DNA of 64,000 nucleotides from Episyrphus balteatus (Eukaryota; Arthropoda; Insecta; Diptera; Syrphidae): positions 97,091,120 through 97,155,119 of the forward strand of contig NC_079136.1 in assembly GCF_945859705.1 (NCBI RefSeq). Reading direction: 5' to 3'. This document shows, in pieces, positions 43,997 through 56,016 of the stretch; the first letter of the stretch is position 1, and each line of letters starts with the position of its first letter. The translations under genes were made by a program, and so were the position numbers. The notes beneath the pieces were generated by a model. That model was not told the origin of the DNA, ran no database searches, and was given only the letters and a program-made list of their open reading frames with translations.

Positions 43997-44514
43997 TGTC
44001 GTTTTCTTTCACTCCAATGAGAGTACCCTTTTAGTACTTATTTTTTCACTTTTGAAGGTTTTGTGATCTTTGACGCCACAAAAGTGTAAAAAAAAATTAC
44101 TCCGGAGTAATTTTAGGACTACGGAGTACCCCGGATTTACTCCACATTTTTAGTCAGATTTACACCGATTTGCACACGCACTTGCACATACACTTATGAA
44201 TTTGAAGTTTGACATTTTAAAATTTTGTTTGAAAATTGAAAAATGCGAAAAGTTTTTCTTTCAAACTCTTTTGTTATTAAAAGAAAACGACCATTATGAA
44301 TATATTTCCTATTGTATTATATTCCGCCAGATATATTTCTTCCATTTTTTCGTTAATTCTTCACTTTTTCCAAAATGAAATTGAAAACCGAATACAAAAA
44401 TTTTCCGCCAGTGTTCTACATCAATAAAAAAAAATCCTGTGCCATATAACAAAAAAAATCCCATTTTTTCTGCGTTGATGGGATATTTTTATTTTACAAT
44501 TATAAAGGCTTGGC

Positions 44515-44668
44515 CACACTGGAGGGTATGCGGTAGCGGTACGGGTAGCGGTGAGGGTACTTGTATGAAAAAAATTCCAAACTGACACATCAACGTTCAG
44601 GTGTGGAATTTTTTTAGTACAAATATCGTTACCACTATACCGCATACCCTCCGGTGTGGCCAAGCCTT
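44515..44668. mobile_element. GGCTTGGCCACACC palindromic MITE, copy 1a
   Basis: AAGGCTTGGCCACACTGGAG and TCCGGTGTGGCCAAGCCTT ends with GCGGTAGCGGTACGGGTAGC inside. The two halves pair over almost the whole 154 bases. Ends directly against copy 1b with no spacer. Confidence 0.85.
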
Positions 44669-44842
44669 AAGGCTTGGCCACACCGGAGGGTATGCGGTAG
44701 CGGTGCGGGTAGCGGTAACGATATTTGTATGAAAAAAATTCCACATCTGAACGTTGTTATGTCAGTTTGGAATTTTGTTCATACAAGTACCGTTACCTCT
44801 ACCCGTACCGCTACCGCATACCCTCCGGTGTAGCCAGGCCTT
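44669..44842. mobile_element. GGCTTGGCCACACC palindromic MITE, copy 1b
   Basis: 174-base palindrome of the same family, abutting copy 1a at the junction AAGCCTTAAGGCTT. It is longer than copy 1a by about 20 bases, which are missing from one arm of 1a. Confidence 0.85.
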
Positions 44843-44919
44843 TAAAATCAAACTAAGGGTGTGTGTCAATTAGGCTGAAAAAAACGATCAGAAGCATAAT
44901 GAAAAATATACCAAAAGTA

Positions 44920-45220
44920 AAACTAAGTCCGCTTCTACACGAAGACTCAAAGCGCGAGACGCGCATAAGAGCAAAGGAGAAATAAAGTTCGAAAAAAAGT
45001 GAAGAAAGATTTTCTACCGTGAGTCTCCGGAAAAAAATTGTGTGATTCTTTTTGACGTTTCTCTTTGATCTTGTTCTTTTTATTGCTGGTCTGCCAAAGA
45101 AAATAACTTTCAAATTTGCGTCTTCAAAAAAGTAATACCTGTAGAAGCGCGTGACGCACCGAAACGAAAATCAAAAGGAAATTGGAAATTGGCTTTCCGT
45201 CTTCGTGTATTATGCTTCAT
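44920..45220. mobile_element. MITE-like piece with CTTCTACACGAAGAC end
   Basis: Left GCTTCTACACGAAGACTCAA is partly mirrored by GTCTTCGTGTATTATGCTTC at the right. The interior shares GTGAGTCTCCGG and TTTTTGACGTTTCTCTTT blocks with the element at 57819-58371, so the two are probably distant members of one family. Confidence 0.45.
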
Positions 45221-45424
45221 ATGTTATTAATATTAATTTCGCTTTTCAATTCATAAAATGTTTTCCCTAGGCCTGTTATCACTATTTTTTTCAAGGAAAT
45301 TATCCATTTTTGCCTTGTCACACACACAATTACATAAAAAAAATTACTCTCATTATGTTCTTTCACTCCAGAAAAAGGAGTAAAAATTTAGAGTACTCCT
45401 TAATAGAGTGAAAGAAAACGACAT

Positions 45425-45894
45425 TAAACTGATCCAAACGTAATAATTAAACATCCTACTTAAATAAGATAGTTTACTTAGCATTGTCTTATAGCTTAAA
45501 AATTGATTACCACTCCAGGTGACGTAACAGCAGCGCTCTAGAGTTCAGAGTTCTCAGCCCTAAGATAAAATTAATTTTTATTATAATTTACCGACAGTGC
45601 TTTAGTACTTTTTTTTTTAAGTAGCTATAGAAAAAAGTTGTTATACATAAATATGGATATAGAGATACGAAACTGCCTACTTTATGTTGTATCTAAATGT
45701 TATATTACTTCATAAATAAAAAAGTTTATGTTGAATCTAAATATAAATTAAACTTAAAAATAGTTTTTTTTTCTGTGTTGGTAAGGAGATAAGTTATACT
45801 ATTTCACAATATATGGTTAATAGAAAAAATATAGGCATTTCATACAATTTTTGGTTTTATTTAAAGCTTCTTCTAATAGCCTGTATTCACTAGA
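45425..45894. other. No gene recognised
   Basis: AT-rich flank up to the target duplication of the I-like LINE. Confidence 0.5.
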
Positions 45895-46079
45895 GCCCAA
45901 ATGAGATATTATTATTATTATAATTTATTAACATAAAATTAAAATTTACATGTTAATGTATATACAAGTGCTAGCTGCTTAGAGCTTCTGACTCTTAAAT
46001 GAAAAAAAATAATATTATATAAAGTACTTTATAATATAATTACATAATTTATAAAGAAAAAAAAAATATTTTTAAATGT

Positions 46080-49000
46080 TTAAATTTCAATGTTGTGTGA
46101 TTTGATAAATTTGTATAATTTTTTGATATTCTCAGAATCTAAGTTTTTCAAGATCTCTACTACTGATGACGTTTCGTTGTAGATGCTGGTGTTGGATGTC
46201 AATGATTTGCATGCTCCTATCCCAAGAATGTGTTTCAAATCTATTGTTGTTTGACAAAGAGTGCATGTTGGTGGGTTTGTTTTTTTAAGAAGATGTTGAT
46301 GGGTGAGTGCAGTGTGTCCTATACGGAGTCTGACCATTACAGTGTTCATCTGTCTGGAGGTGGTGGTTGGGTAATATGGTTTGATTTTGTCGATGTTGAT
46401 TGATTTGTATGGGTGTTGATAGTTGTTGTGCCAATCAGTGAGTTGTTGTTGTGTAAGTTTGTTTTTGGTTTCGCGCAGAAGATCACGTTTGGTTATATTG
46501 GCGATCGATTTGACTGGCGCAGAGTGAGCCTCATTGGCCGCCTTATCAGCATGTTCATTACCGGTAATACCGACATGTCCAGGCAACCACATTAGTTTTG
46601 ATTTATTCTGATGTTTTATCAGCAGATCTCTTATTTTACTAATTATAACTGTTGTGTTGTTTGGATTCAGAATTGCGCTGAGGACTGCACGACTATCTGA
46701 GCATATAACAAAATTGTTGTTTAGCTTTGTCATTATAGTTGCGGTTTCAAGGATCGCTGATGCTTCGGCGGTAAAAATTGAAGCTATATTATCTAATAAA
46801 CCTATAGATAGCAATGAACCATCTTCGTAAGTTGATGCGAATGATGTGCTGTATTGGGTTTTAGAGCCGTCGGTGTATACAAATTTCCAACCATTCGACT
46901 TCAATAAAGTTGTTACATCTTGAAATAATGCTCGGTACATTTTGCTGGATGTATTACCCTTTGTGTAGTCTGCCAAATCCATGATAAAAGATGAGTTTTG
47001 AATAGACCAAGGTGGGAACATTGGGAAGTATTTACTGTTTTTCACAACAGGAAGTTCCATTGAATTTGCGGTTTTTATTGCGATTGATAGAGCTGATGGA
47101 ATACGCTTGGGATATTTTGCTTGCAAGATTGATTTAACATCATCATTTATTATGGAGCCTTGTGTAAATGACAGTTTTACATATAGTTTAACTCTGCTTT
47201 CAAGAATGCGTTCATCGACTGAAGGAAGTCCAGCTTCCGCCATAATATTACGTATAGGACTGGTGGGAAAAGCGTTTAAGCATCTACGAACTGTTTGGTG
47301 ATATGGGGCTTTGATAATGTTGATTGTTGTTTTTGGGGAGTTACCATAGATAAGAATACCATAGTCAATCTTACATAGTACCAGAGATCTTGCAACGTTA
47401 CATAGAGTGTTTAGATGAGCATTAGATTTACTACATGATAAGTATTTAACGATGTTAGCCCTAGCAGCTAGACTTTTTTTTAACTCAATGCAATGGTTTT
47501 TAAAATTATATCTATCACTAAAAATAATACCTAATATACTTAACGTATTTACATTTTGTATGTTTACATTATTGAAGTTAAAAGTATTTTTTTTGCAAGA
47601 TGTTTTACGACATATATGTAATGTTTTGCATTTGTCTACAGATAATTTTGCTCCGGAATTATCGGACCAAGTTAAAATGTCTGAAAGAACGTTAGTGAAT
47701 ATATTTTGTTGTTCTACAAGACTGTTATGCCTGCATAAAATGTACACGTCATCGGCATAGATACAATGATCAAGTTGTGAATAGTTTGATATTATAGAGC
47801 TAATTTCATCAAAAGCAATCAGAAACAGAACCACTGACAGTGGAGACCCTTGGGGGATACCGTTCTGTAAAGAGTAATATTCAGAAAAGCAATTATTTGT
47901 TTTGACACAAATTTTTCTATTTGTCAAAAAAGATTTTATGTACTGAAAAATCTTCGGGCCTATACCCCAGGCTTTAATTTTGTTTAAGACTTGATGTATA
48001 CCAATTCTATCGAAAGCCTTTTCGAGTGACAAGATAGTCACATGGTTTCGAGCCGATAGAGCTTTTGTAACATAATAATCGAGGTGAAGGAGGGCGTCGT
48101 CACAGCCTTTGTTAGCTTTGAAAGCTACTTGATTGGGGCTTAAAAGGTTTTTGGATTCCAGAAACCAAAGCAGTCGTTTCGCAACAATTTTTTCCAATAC
48201 TTTAGAAGCACAGGGAATAAGTGATATTGGACGGTACTCGTTAACACTCGTGTTTATTTTTTTTGGTTTTGGTAAAGGCAGAATGGTTGCTAACTTCCAG
48301 CTTTGTGGAATGATACCAGTATCAAGAATGTTATTGTATAATTGTATAAGTCTAGATTTAGCTGTTGTTGGAAGGTTTTTCAGCATCGGATAAGAAATCC
48401 GATCCCTGCTGGGAGTTTTGCCTTTTAATTTGGAGAGGCAGCTTTCGAGCTCGATTTTTGAAATTGGTGTTTCAATATGTAGAGATTGAGAAGAAAGGTA
48501 ATTAGTATTAAAAGGTGAATTCAGTGATTGAATTTTATTAGTTCTGAAAGACAAAGAAAAGTTTTCATCGTTGGAGAGATTTGACCACGTTTTTGCGAAA
48601 ACGTTACTTATTTCGCTCGGGGTAATGATTTTTTTACCTTGGTCTTCTATACACATTATAGAGTGCTGTGTATAAGAACCTGTTAGACAGCGGATTTCTT
48701 GCCAGATTTTAGAGGGAGAAGATGTGGGGTTTATTGATGATGTAATTACATTAAATTTATTTGCCTTTGAAATTTTTAATTCCCTACGAAATTTAGCATT
48801 TGATTTTTTAAATGCGAGAAGGTTAAGCTGGTTAGGATATTTTTTGAAAAGTTTCCATGCCTTGTTTTTTATTTTTTTTAATGAGTTGAGCTCTGAATTC
48901 CACCAAGATACGTTCCGACTTGGAGGTTTTGGCGAATTTTGGGGAATTGAGAGGTTGGCTGCAAATCTAATCGCTTTAGTAAGTCGAGCTGTCTCTTGAT

Positions 49001-49967
49001 TAATGTTTGAGGAAGTGTTCGTGCATGATAAATTTTGTGTGAAATGGTGTTGAAAAACGGTCCAGTTTGCAAGATCAGTTTTAAACTTGGGAGTAACACG
49101 ATACTTTTCGAGTGTTTGACTAGATGTTAATGTCGTTATTATAGGGAAGTGATCACTGTTGTAAAGATTTTCTAATGCGATCCATGATATTTTTGGAAAC
49201 AATGTAGGGGAACAGGTGGTTATGTCTATATGTGTGAAGCTTTGATGGGTGGAAAAATGAGTAGGGGAGCCATCATTGAGAATTATGAGGTTAGAGTTAG
49301 ATACAAACCTTTCTAAGATCGCACCTCTACAGTTAGTTACGGGGGAGCCCCAGAGAACGCTCCATGAATTAACATCGCCAGTTAAAATAACTGGCGTGCT
49401 TATTTGGTCAGTTATATTAACAAGATCATTGATGGAAAACGACTGATTAGGATGTATATATATCGATATTATGGTAAAATTACATGGGAGTTAAATTTCA
49501 ACTGCTAGTGTAAGAATGGGAGAATTAATCACCTTTAGTTTATGTGGTATACCTTTTCTTACTAAAATAGCTATTCCTTGTTTTGATGTTACGTTTTGTG
49601 GTAAGTTATGAAAGTAACCTTCATATATTTTTGGTATATTCGGTTTGAAATTGGCTGCGCAGTGAGTTTCTTGAAGAGAAATCACACTTGGCATGTATTC
49701 TTTAATAAGAATACACAACTCATTGTAGTTATTAATAAAACCCTTCATATTCCATTGAAGGATTTTGGTTTTTTCTTTAGTTATGTAGGTGGACATTGAG
49801 TCATTTTGTATTAAATTGGTGTTGTCGTTATTGGGGTGATCAGTTTCTTGACTCCGCGGCTCGGATGTTGAGGCAACCAAGCTCTCTGAAGAGCTCGGCT
49901 GACTCAATTCCCGATCAGCGGAGTCAAGTAGTGGTTCGATGTTAGTGTAGTTATAGCATATCGACAT
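46080..49967 (-). CDS. LINE ORF2 polyprotein (endonuclease, RT, RNase H), one in-frame stop
   Basis: A single frame of 1,296 codons from 49967, broken only by TAA at 49491-49493. Before the stop is the start of an AP-type endonuclease (TKILQWNMKGFINNYNELCI, SLQETHC). After it the frame resumes with TPVILTGDVNSWS and SDHFPIITTL of the same endonuclease. The reverse transcriptase includes NEYRPISLIPCASKVLEKIV, QNGIPQGSPLSVVLFLIAF and the catalytic YADD near 47745-47760. RNase H follows with VYTDGSKT, a Glu in FTAEASAIL, SDSRAVL and HADKAAN, all active-site positions kept. A final cysteine segment CTLCQTTIDLKHILGIGAC is near the C-terminus. The stop makes this copy non-autonomous unless it is an assembly error. 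Confidence 0.88.
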
Positions 49968-51387
49968 CTTGTGGGTCTGAGTTTTCTACGTAGTATTTAT
50001 GTTTTTCAAGCAAAGCTTGAGTTACTTTTGAAATAGGGGATTGAGATTGTTTATTAGATGTGTGGGTTTTTGATTTTTCAGATGAATCGGGCTGTGTGGT
50101 AATAGAGTTGTTTGGGTTTGTTTCTGAAATTTTGGAAAAATCAGGTAAAGGAGTTGGATCGGATATTTTTGGTTCTTGAGTTAAATTAAGATCTTGTTTC
50201 TTATGATTGTTTAATTTGGGAGAAGTTGGATGATAATCATTGGAAGTGGTGGATATAATGGTGTTTTGAGGTATATTTATGGCAAGGCTATGAATTGTGG
50301 AATTTGTACTGTTAGTTTTGGTGCTTTCAGAGTTTAAAGTTGATTTTGCTGTGTTAGTTTGATTAGACTTATGAGAGTTTTGTTCACTTTCTTTATTAAG
50401 AATTTGTGCTGCTGAATCATCCGCGTTTTGCTTTGTTTTTTCGGAAAATAACTCTGATGAGGATGAGAAATGAGCGGGGATGTTATTTTGTTCTCTATGA
50501 ATTTTTTTTGCTTCAGCCATTGTGCATTTTTTGTGGGTTTTTATTGTTAGGATTTCTTTGGCTTCTTTATAAGCAGGGCAAGTCTTAGAAGAAGACGAGT
50601 GAGCTTGTGAGCAATTTGCACACATAGTTTTAGTGCAAGGTTGAGGAGTGTGCGGAGGGAGACTGCAAATATCGCATTTTGCTTCACCAGTACAACGTTT
50701 ACTCGTGTGACCGAGAAGTTGACAACTACGACAGCGCATTGGATTTGGTATGTATTCAGTGACTTTTGCTTTAAAAAAGCCAATGTCAACTGTTTTCGGG
50801 GTGTAGTAGAGATTGAATGTAAAGAGAATTAAACCGGTTTCTCTCTGCTTGCCATCCACGTTTTTGGTAAATTTATAAACATCTTTAACTCCTTGACATT
50901 CCATTTCTTCAAGTATTACGTCTTTTGGGGTGTTGATCAAACAAGGGGCATAGGCAATGCCCTTTGACTCGTTTAGTTTGTCATGCAATTTTACAATTAC
51001 TGGACAAGTTTTGGCAAGATTGTCAACTTTAAGGAATGTTTCCGCAATTTTTTCTGTTTTAGCTAAGACAAGAAGGTTGCCGTCACGCAATTGAGAAATT
51101 TGATCATATTCTTTGGATATATTGTCAATTGATTTTTTTAATAGGAAAGGATTGAGGGACGATATGGGCTTTTCATTTGATTTGGGAGAGATCACTATAA
51201 ATTTGGGATTTTTTGTGTTTGTTGAAGTTGGAAGTTCGGGGTAAGTATATAAAGGAGTTGGGGTTATATTGGATTTATGTTTTTTATTGGGTTGGGAAAA
51301 GGATGAATCCACATCAAGCGGCAAATGCCTGTAACGGGATCCACCTAGCCCCGCGGGACCAGGCATTTTAAAGACGTTAGATAGCAC
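49951..51387 (-). CDS. LINE ORF1 protein (Gag-like, CCHC zinc knuckles)
   Basis: 478 residues. A polar N-terminal region has MPGPAGLGGSRYRHLPLDVD. A folded part then contains KFIVISPKSNEKPISSLNPF and PVIVKLHDKLNESKGIAYAP, which looks RRM-like. Three cysteine knuckles follow at about residues 220-275: CRSCQLLGHTSKRC, CDICSLPPHTPQPC and CANCSQAHSSSSKTC. A long Ser/Asn/Thr-rich tail ends in NSDPQDVDML. ORF1 coats the element RNA in retrotransposition. It overlaps the ORF2 start by 17 bases in a different frame, so ORF2 would be reached by reinitiation. Confidence 0.88.
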   Translation of the reverse strand: MLSNVFKMPGPAGLGGSRYRHLPLDVDSSFSQPNKKHKSNITPTPLYTYPELPTSTNTKNPKFIVISPKSNEKPISSLNPFLLKKSIDNISKEYDQISQLRDGNLLVLAKTEKIAETFLKVDNLAKTCPVIVKLHDKLNESKGIAYAPCLINTPKDVILEEMECQGVKDVYKFTKNVDGKQRETGLILFTFNLYYTPKTVDIGFFKAKVTEYIPNPMRCRSCQLLGHTSKRCTGEAKCDICSLPPHTPQPCTKTMCANCSQAHSSSSKTCPAYKEAKEILTIKTHKKCTMAEAKKIHREQNNIPAHFSSSSELFSEKTKQNADDSAAQILNKESEQNSHKSNQTNTAKSTLNSESTKTNSTNSTIHSLAINIPQNTIISTTSNDYHPTSPKLNNHKKQDLNLTQEPKISDPTPLPDFSKISETNPNNSITTQPDSSEKSKTHTSNKQSQSPISKVTQALLEKHKYYVENSDPQDVDML

Positions 51388-51571
51388 TCACACGTGTATT
51401 TTTCTTTTCAAGCAAAAGAGAAAACGAAAATGATTGTTATTCGATAAGAGAAATGTGGTATAACGGGAGATACCGGTTTGCGCAAAGTAGCACAAAATAA
51501 AAATCACACAAGAGACTACGAACGATGCTTTCGGTTCGATGGCTAGTCGGTGACTGTGCCCAAATGAGATA

Positions 51572-52727
51572 ATTTCGCATAGGTCAGTTGAAATTAAATT
51601 TTGTTCTATACGATTTCACATTCGAAATATTCGTTCGAATTTAAAAACGGCAACGAAAATTGAATCCGTACGAATTGAAAACGGTTGTTCTGATTTCTAT
51701 TCGAATTTTTTGTTGGAGAATATTGTTTTTTTTTTTCGGTAGAAAATTGTTGCCCGGTTTGAAAATGGCAAAAAATTGTAAACAGCTATTAATTCGCAAA
51801 ATGAGTTCGAATACGGAGTTCGGAGCAGCTTAAATTTAAAAACGGTAGAAAATAGAATTAGAAGAATTAGAACGGAAATCAGAACAGCCATCTTTTTGCA
51901 AAATTATATCATTTGGACTGTAGTGAAAACAGGATATAACAGTATTTAAAAAAAATTAAGATTTTGAAAATCTCCATTTCGCGCTTCGACCTTGAAAATC
52001 GCGACTTGCGGACATGAGATTTTTCTAGTGAGGTATGTTATAGAATGCCAAAACGAAGATATTGAGCAAAAAAAATTTCTATTAGCATTCATTCCGAGGT
52101 TTACCCCTTTTTTCACCTTATTTGACTGTATTAGACCTATTTTTCAAAAACACTTTATTCTATTTACTTGATTTTAAAATTAAAAATAGAAATCAACTGC
52201 TGGCTTTTTAAAAATGTACAAGTTAACGTACAAATATTTCGTTTTATCTTATTGGTTCTACCGCTTACATTGGAAAATATCCTAGACAATCTTTTGATAT
52301 CTTAAGATTTATGAAATTTTAATAACAAAAAAAAATAATATAATATAATAATAATTATGTAAAGGAAAATGATACTTATATTTCCAGTGAGTAAGGTCCT
52401 AAAAAAACAAAACCAAAAGCCCCAGAAAATCAAACATGACACAAACTGAGATTCGTTCTTAATATCACTCCCTCGTCAGTAAATTAAGCTGATGTCATAA
52501 CTTTTTTTCAGATCCTCCATATTTGAATCCCCATTGACTCAACTTAAAGGAATGCGCTTATTGGTACCATTTTGACTGCGAACGCCCCGCTAAAAATCCT
52601 CCCTTAATTGATCTTCGAAAATTTTTTTTATTGATTGTAAATTAAGCATAAGCATGGCTTTCGTGTTAGTCTTGTTTCTGTAATTAATTCGTATACTTAC
52701 TGTATGATTATGGAGAAACTATATTAA
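51572..52727. other. No gene recognised
   Basis: AT-rich flank of the LINE. Blocks built on ATTCGAAT and TTCGAATTTAAAAACGG near 51610-51850 recur in both orientations and may be a decayed MITE. Confidence 0.4.
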
Positions 52728-53451
52728 GGAGTTATATCTAGTTGTAAGTGCAAAAAAAACCTTCTTTTTTGTGGATTTTTTGTGAAGAGGCATTTAATTA
52801 TATAAACATAAAGAATACATATCCATATAGCAAATTTAATGTTTTAAAATAATTCGATGTGTATTTAAAAAAATATAGGGTTCCGTTATTTTTGTAATAG
52901 ATCTCCTAGACGACCTCCAAAAAAAAGGTGTCTGGCGGTGAGCAAAATTTCTCCGAAATGGCCAAAGTAATCGGCTTGAAATTTTTACACAGTTTTTTTA
53001 GATACTTTTGTCAGGTAATGAACGAAGGAAAAAGGTTTTTGACAATAATTCGATTTTTTAAGCCACTTTAAAGTTTAAATTTTCGTGAAAAACAACGATT
53101 TTTTTCTTTGGGAAGCCGCCATTTTGTCAAAAATCAAAATTTTGACTATTCCTTCGTTCATTACCTGCATTCGTCTATCCTGAAAATGAATCTTTTGGTT
53201 TTTTTAATTTTAAGTGACTTGGATCAGAGATATCTTGCTCACCGCCAGACACCTTTTTTTTGGAGGTCGTCTAGGAGATCTACTACAAAAATAACGGAAC
53301 CCAATATTTTTTTTAATTCACAGCGAATTATTTTAATACATTAAATTTGCTATATGGATACGTATTCTTTATGTTTATATAATTCAATGCCTCTTCACAA
53401 AAAATCCACAAAAAAGAAGGTTTTTTTGCACTTACAACTAGATATAACCCC
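52728..53451. mobile_element. Long-arm inverted repeat element with TTAA ends (piggyBac-type site)
   Basis: GGAGTTATATCTAGTTGTAA and GTGC at the left are mirrored by GCACTTACAACTAGATATAA and CCCC at the right. TTAA flanks both sides (52724-52727, 53452-53455). Arms match for over 250 bases (AAAAAGAAGG, AATTTGCTATATGGATA, CTCCTAGACGACCTCC, GGTGTCTGGCGGTGAGC). The 724-base element has no transposase. A TTAA duplication is the hallmark of piggyBac insertion. Confidence 0.7.
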
Positions 53452-53455
53452 TTAA

Positions 53456-55550
53456 AAGTAGAATATTAATAGCTATCCAAAAATACTGAATTAATAACAT
53501 AATTTGTCTTGTATTATTTTTATTTAGTACTCGGTAGCTTAACGAATGTTAAATGTTACATATTGAGATAAATCTATTTTTTTTCGATTTTTATTTTTAT
53601 AAAAGTAATAATACAACAACTAAATCCTTCACTACATCCATAGTTTTAATAATTTATAAATAAATCCATATTAAGAAATTCAGAGAGTATCTATCATAAG
53701 GTAAGCTTACATTTCAGCGCTCATTAACAAAATTCAAAGTTATTTTCCATCTTCTATGTGCACATCAGATTTATTTTAAATACAAAAAAAATCCCCCAAA
53801 TAATTTTTTTTTTTATTATTGTTTTTCTATAAATTTGGTTATTATGTTCAATGAATTGGCACATTTGTAATTATTATTTTTTTTCACGAGCGAACTGTAA
53901 ACTAGGCTTAACAAGTAATAAAATTTTAAATTATAATTGTTTGTTATTTTCAAATAAAATATTTTGTATCATCATAAAGCACTTCTGTTTGAATATTTTG
54001 TATCCCCAAGGAACTCTGTTTTGTATGGTTTTATTAATTTTTAAAATAGATATTAAAACTTGGCACACGGGAATCGATAGTGTCTTTTTAAGTTTATTAT
54101 ACAGTCAAACAACAATTATAATTTAATAAAGTGGACATCACATAACAGATAAAAAGTAAAATAATTGAATATTTTTCATGTTTATTCTTAGAATAATTTT
54201 GTTTAAAACTTGTAAAAAAAATTTTATGTAAAGTTGTCCCAGTAAAAGCAGCAAGCATGTATTTAAAATATCATTTTTTAAGCTGCAATGAATAAAAACA
54301 AATAATGTAGCAAATTAGATTTGAGGATATACTTATTTAACACTTAATTAGCAAGCAGTGTTATAGGGATTTTATGATATTTTTAACCATGAATATAAAA
54401 ATAATCCTTATTATGGAAATAAAATTGTGCTCTGTATAAAATGATTTATATGATGATTTATTTATGAGTGGTACAATATCTTTTGAGTATTAGGAATCAA
54501 ACTTGGTAAAAAATGTTTGGTTTGTCTAGACTTTGAAAAAAAAACTGTCATCTTATCAACACACTACCTTAAAGCATTTATTCGCTCACTTAATAGTGGG
54601 TGTGTACTGTATTGTTAGGAAGCCAAAATAGACCGAAGATGTGCCTGCCATTGACTTAAAAACTTTTTTAGTAAAACGTTTCTCGACAGTGAGATCTTAA
54701 TTTTTGTCATGTATGTTTGAGTGGTGCTACCTTTGGTATAACCATTGTAAGCTTTAGTACAACCATTAGGTAGAACCATTAGTCATTTTACACGTATCCA
54801 CTCTTTTTTTGTAACCGCCGAAGAAACATAAAATCGTTCTGGGTTGTTAGTGAACCCGTGACCACGACAAGTGGTCGACAACCCTGTCGAAACGTAGGGA
54901 AAATATTTTTTCATCGATTAACTGGTAGACCAGAATGTGTGTCTGTGGCTTGTGTCTTGTGTCGCTGTCAAAGTTAAAAAGTATGAAATTAGTATATTGG
55001 TGCCAGAATACGTAGCTGTGGCTGTGGCAAGGAAATTCGCTGTGGTACAAGTCGAGTCGACTTTTACTTCAAGCTACAAGCGGAATGACTTTTGACGTTT
55101 CTAATGTGGTTACTCAGTTAAAATTATTTTTTTTTCAAGGCAATTGACATTTTTGTACGCCACATAATTCTGTTCATCTTTTCTACATTTTGAGCGAATT
55201 TATTTGACATCTTGTACCACGACGTTTTTCTTTGCTACAAGCGAATTTTCATTCTGTTCAACCAGTAATATCGTTTAAAAACAAAAGTAAATCGCGAAAA
55301 GTATGTAAAACATAAAAATTCTTAAAAAATTCTAATAACTGCGAAGAGAAAAGTTTAAAATCTAAGATTACCTACTTTTAAAATATTAGATTTTTTGTAT
55401 TTATTTATCTTTTTATAGATTTTTTTTTCCAACTTTTACAACCCTGAAGAAGAACGTAGACGCGTTGGAAACGTCGACGAAAACTTGATAACATTTAATA
55501 CAGACCTTAAGTCCGATTAGGATGTAATATATTGTATTGCCATATCAATT
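53456..55550. other. No gene recognised
   Basis: AT-rich intergenic sequence. A GC-richer patch at about 54840-55080 and the block GAAGAAGAACGTAGACGCGT near 55447 look element-like but gave no pairing arms by eye. No frame is convincing. Confidence 0.45.
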
Positions 55551-55553
55551 TAA

Positions 55554-56013
55554 TGTCGAATTCCAATGAACAAAAAACTAGATCTGCAGTCGACTTGCAG
55601 TCGCTACTTTTTCCTTGAATGAATTGCAATGAAAAAAAATTCGCTACTTTTTCCCAAAGAATCGATTTTTTTAAAATCTGTTTTTTTTTCAGACGGATTT
55701 ACACAGATTTTCACATACTACAATTTTGCCAAATGCAAAACGTCAAACCAAACTAAAATTTTGTAAAGAAATGAAGAACTAGAGCCAATTTTTGTATATT
55801 TGTGAAATATAAATCATTTTTAGTGAAAAAAAAAAAAATAAACAAACTTTACGTTGTTTTGTTCTTAATATGAAGTTTATATTCTTTTGTTTTTTATTGG
55901 TCACTTGTACACAAATGCAATCACAAAAACAGATCGCTACCTTTTTTAATTTCCTAAACAGCCAAAAATTATCGACTTTATAGCGACTGCAAGTGGTTAA
56001 AAGGAATTCGACA
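55554..56013. mobile_element. MITE with TGTCGAATTCC termini and TAA duplication
   Basis: TGTCGAATTCC at the left is mirrored by GGAATTCGACA at the right, with inner CTTGCAGTCGCTA / TAGCGACTGCAAG. TAA flanks at 55551-55553 and 56014-56016 match a PIF/Harbinger-type target. The interior holds CGCTACTTTTTCC repeats but no frame. Confidence 0.7.
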
Positions 56014-56016
56014 TAA

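Larger units (their letters stand above)
43997..45423. mobile_element. TIR element with TTA duplication, hosting other MITEs
   Basis: TGTCGTTTTCTTTCACTCC at the left is mirrored by GAGTGAAAGAAAACGACA at the right. TTA flanks both ends, matching the TWA duplication of PIF/Harbinger elements. Inner blocks with GGAGTA / TACTCC repeat in both arms. The 1.43 kb interior is largely two later insertions: an abutting palindrome pair (44515-44842) and a further inverted-repeat piece (about 44920-45220). There is no transposase frame. Confidence 0.65.
45909..51557 (-). mobile_element. Nearly full-length I-like non-LTR retrotransposon
   Basis: A 5,649-base minus-strand element flanked by perfect copies of GCCCAAATGAGATA at 45895-45908 and 51558-51571, the target-site duplication. 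It begins (minus strand) CAGTCACCGACTAGCC, has a 5' leader of about 170 bases, ORF1 (51387-49951), ORF2 (49967-46080) and a 3' region ending in (TAA)-type repeats. A TAA-repeat tail, ORF1 with three zinc knuckles, and endonuclease-RT-RNase H order in ORF2 fit the I clade. The complete ends and perfect duplication point to recent insertion. One stop codon in ORF2 (49491) is the only visible lesion. Confidence 0.9.

Noticed and set aside
55420..55500. Possible coding exon around GAAGAAGAACGTAGACGCGT
   Set aside because: The stretch is short, lacks splice sites in phase, and has no continuing frame on either side.
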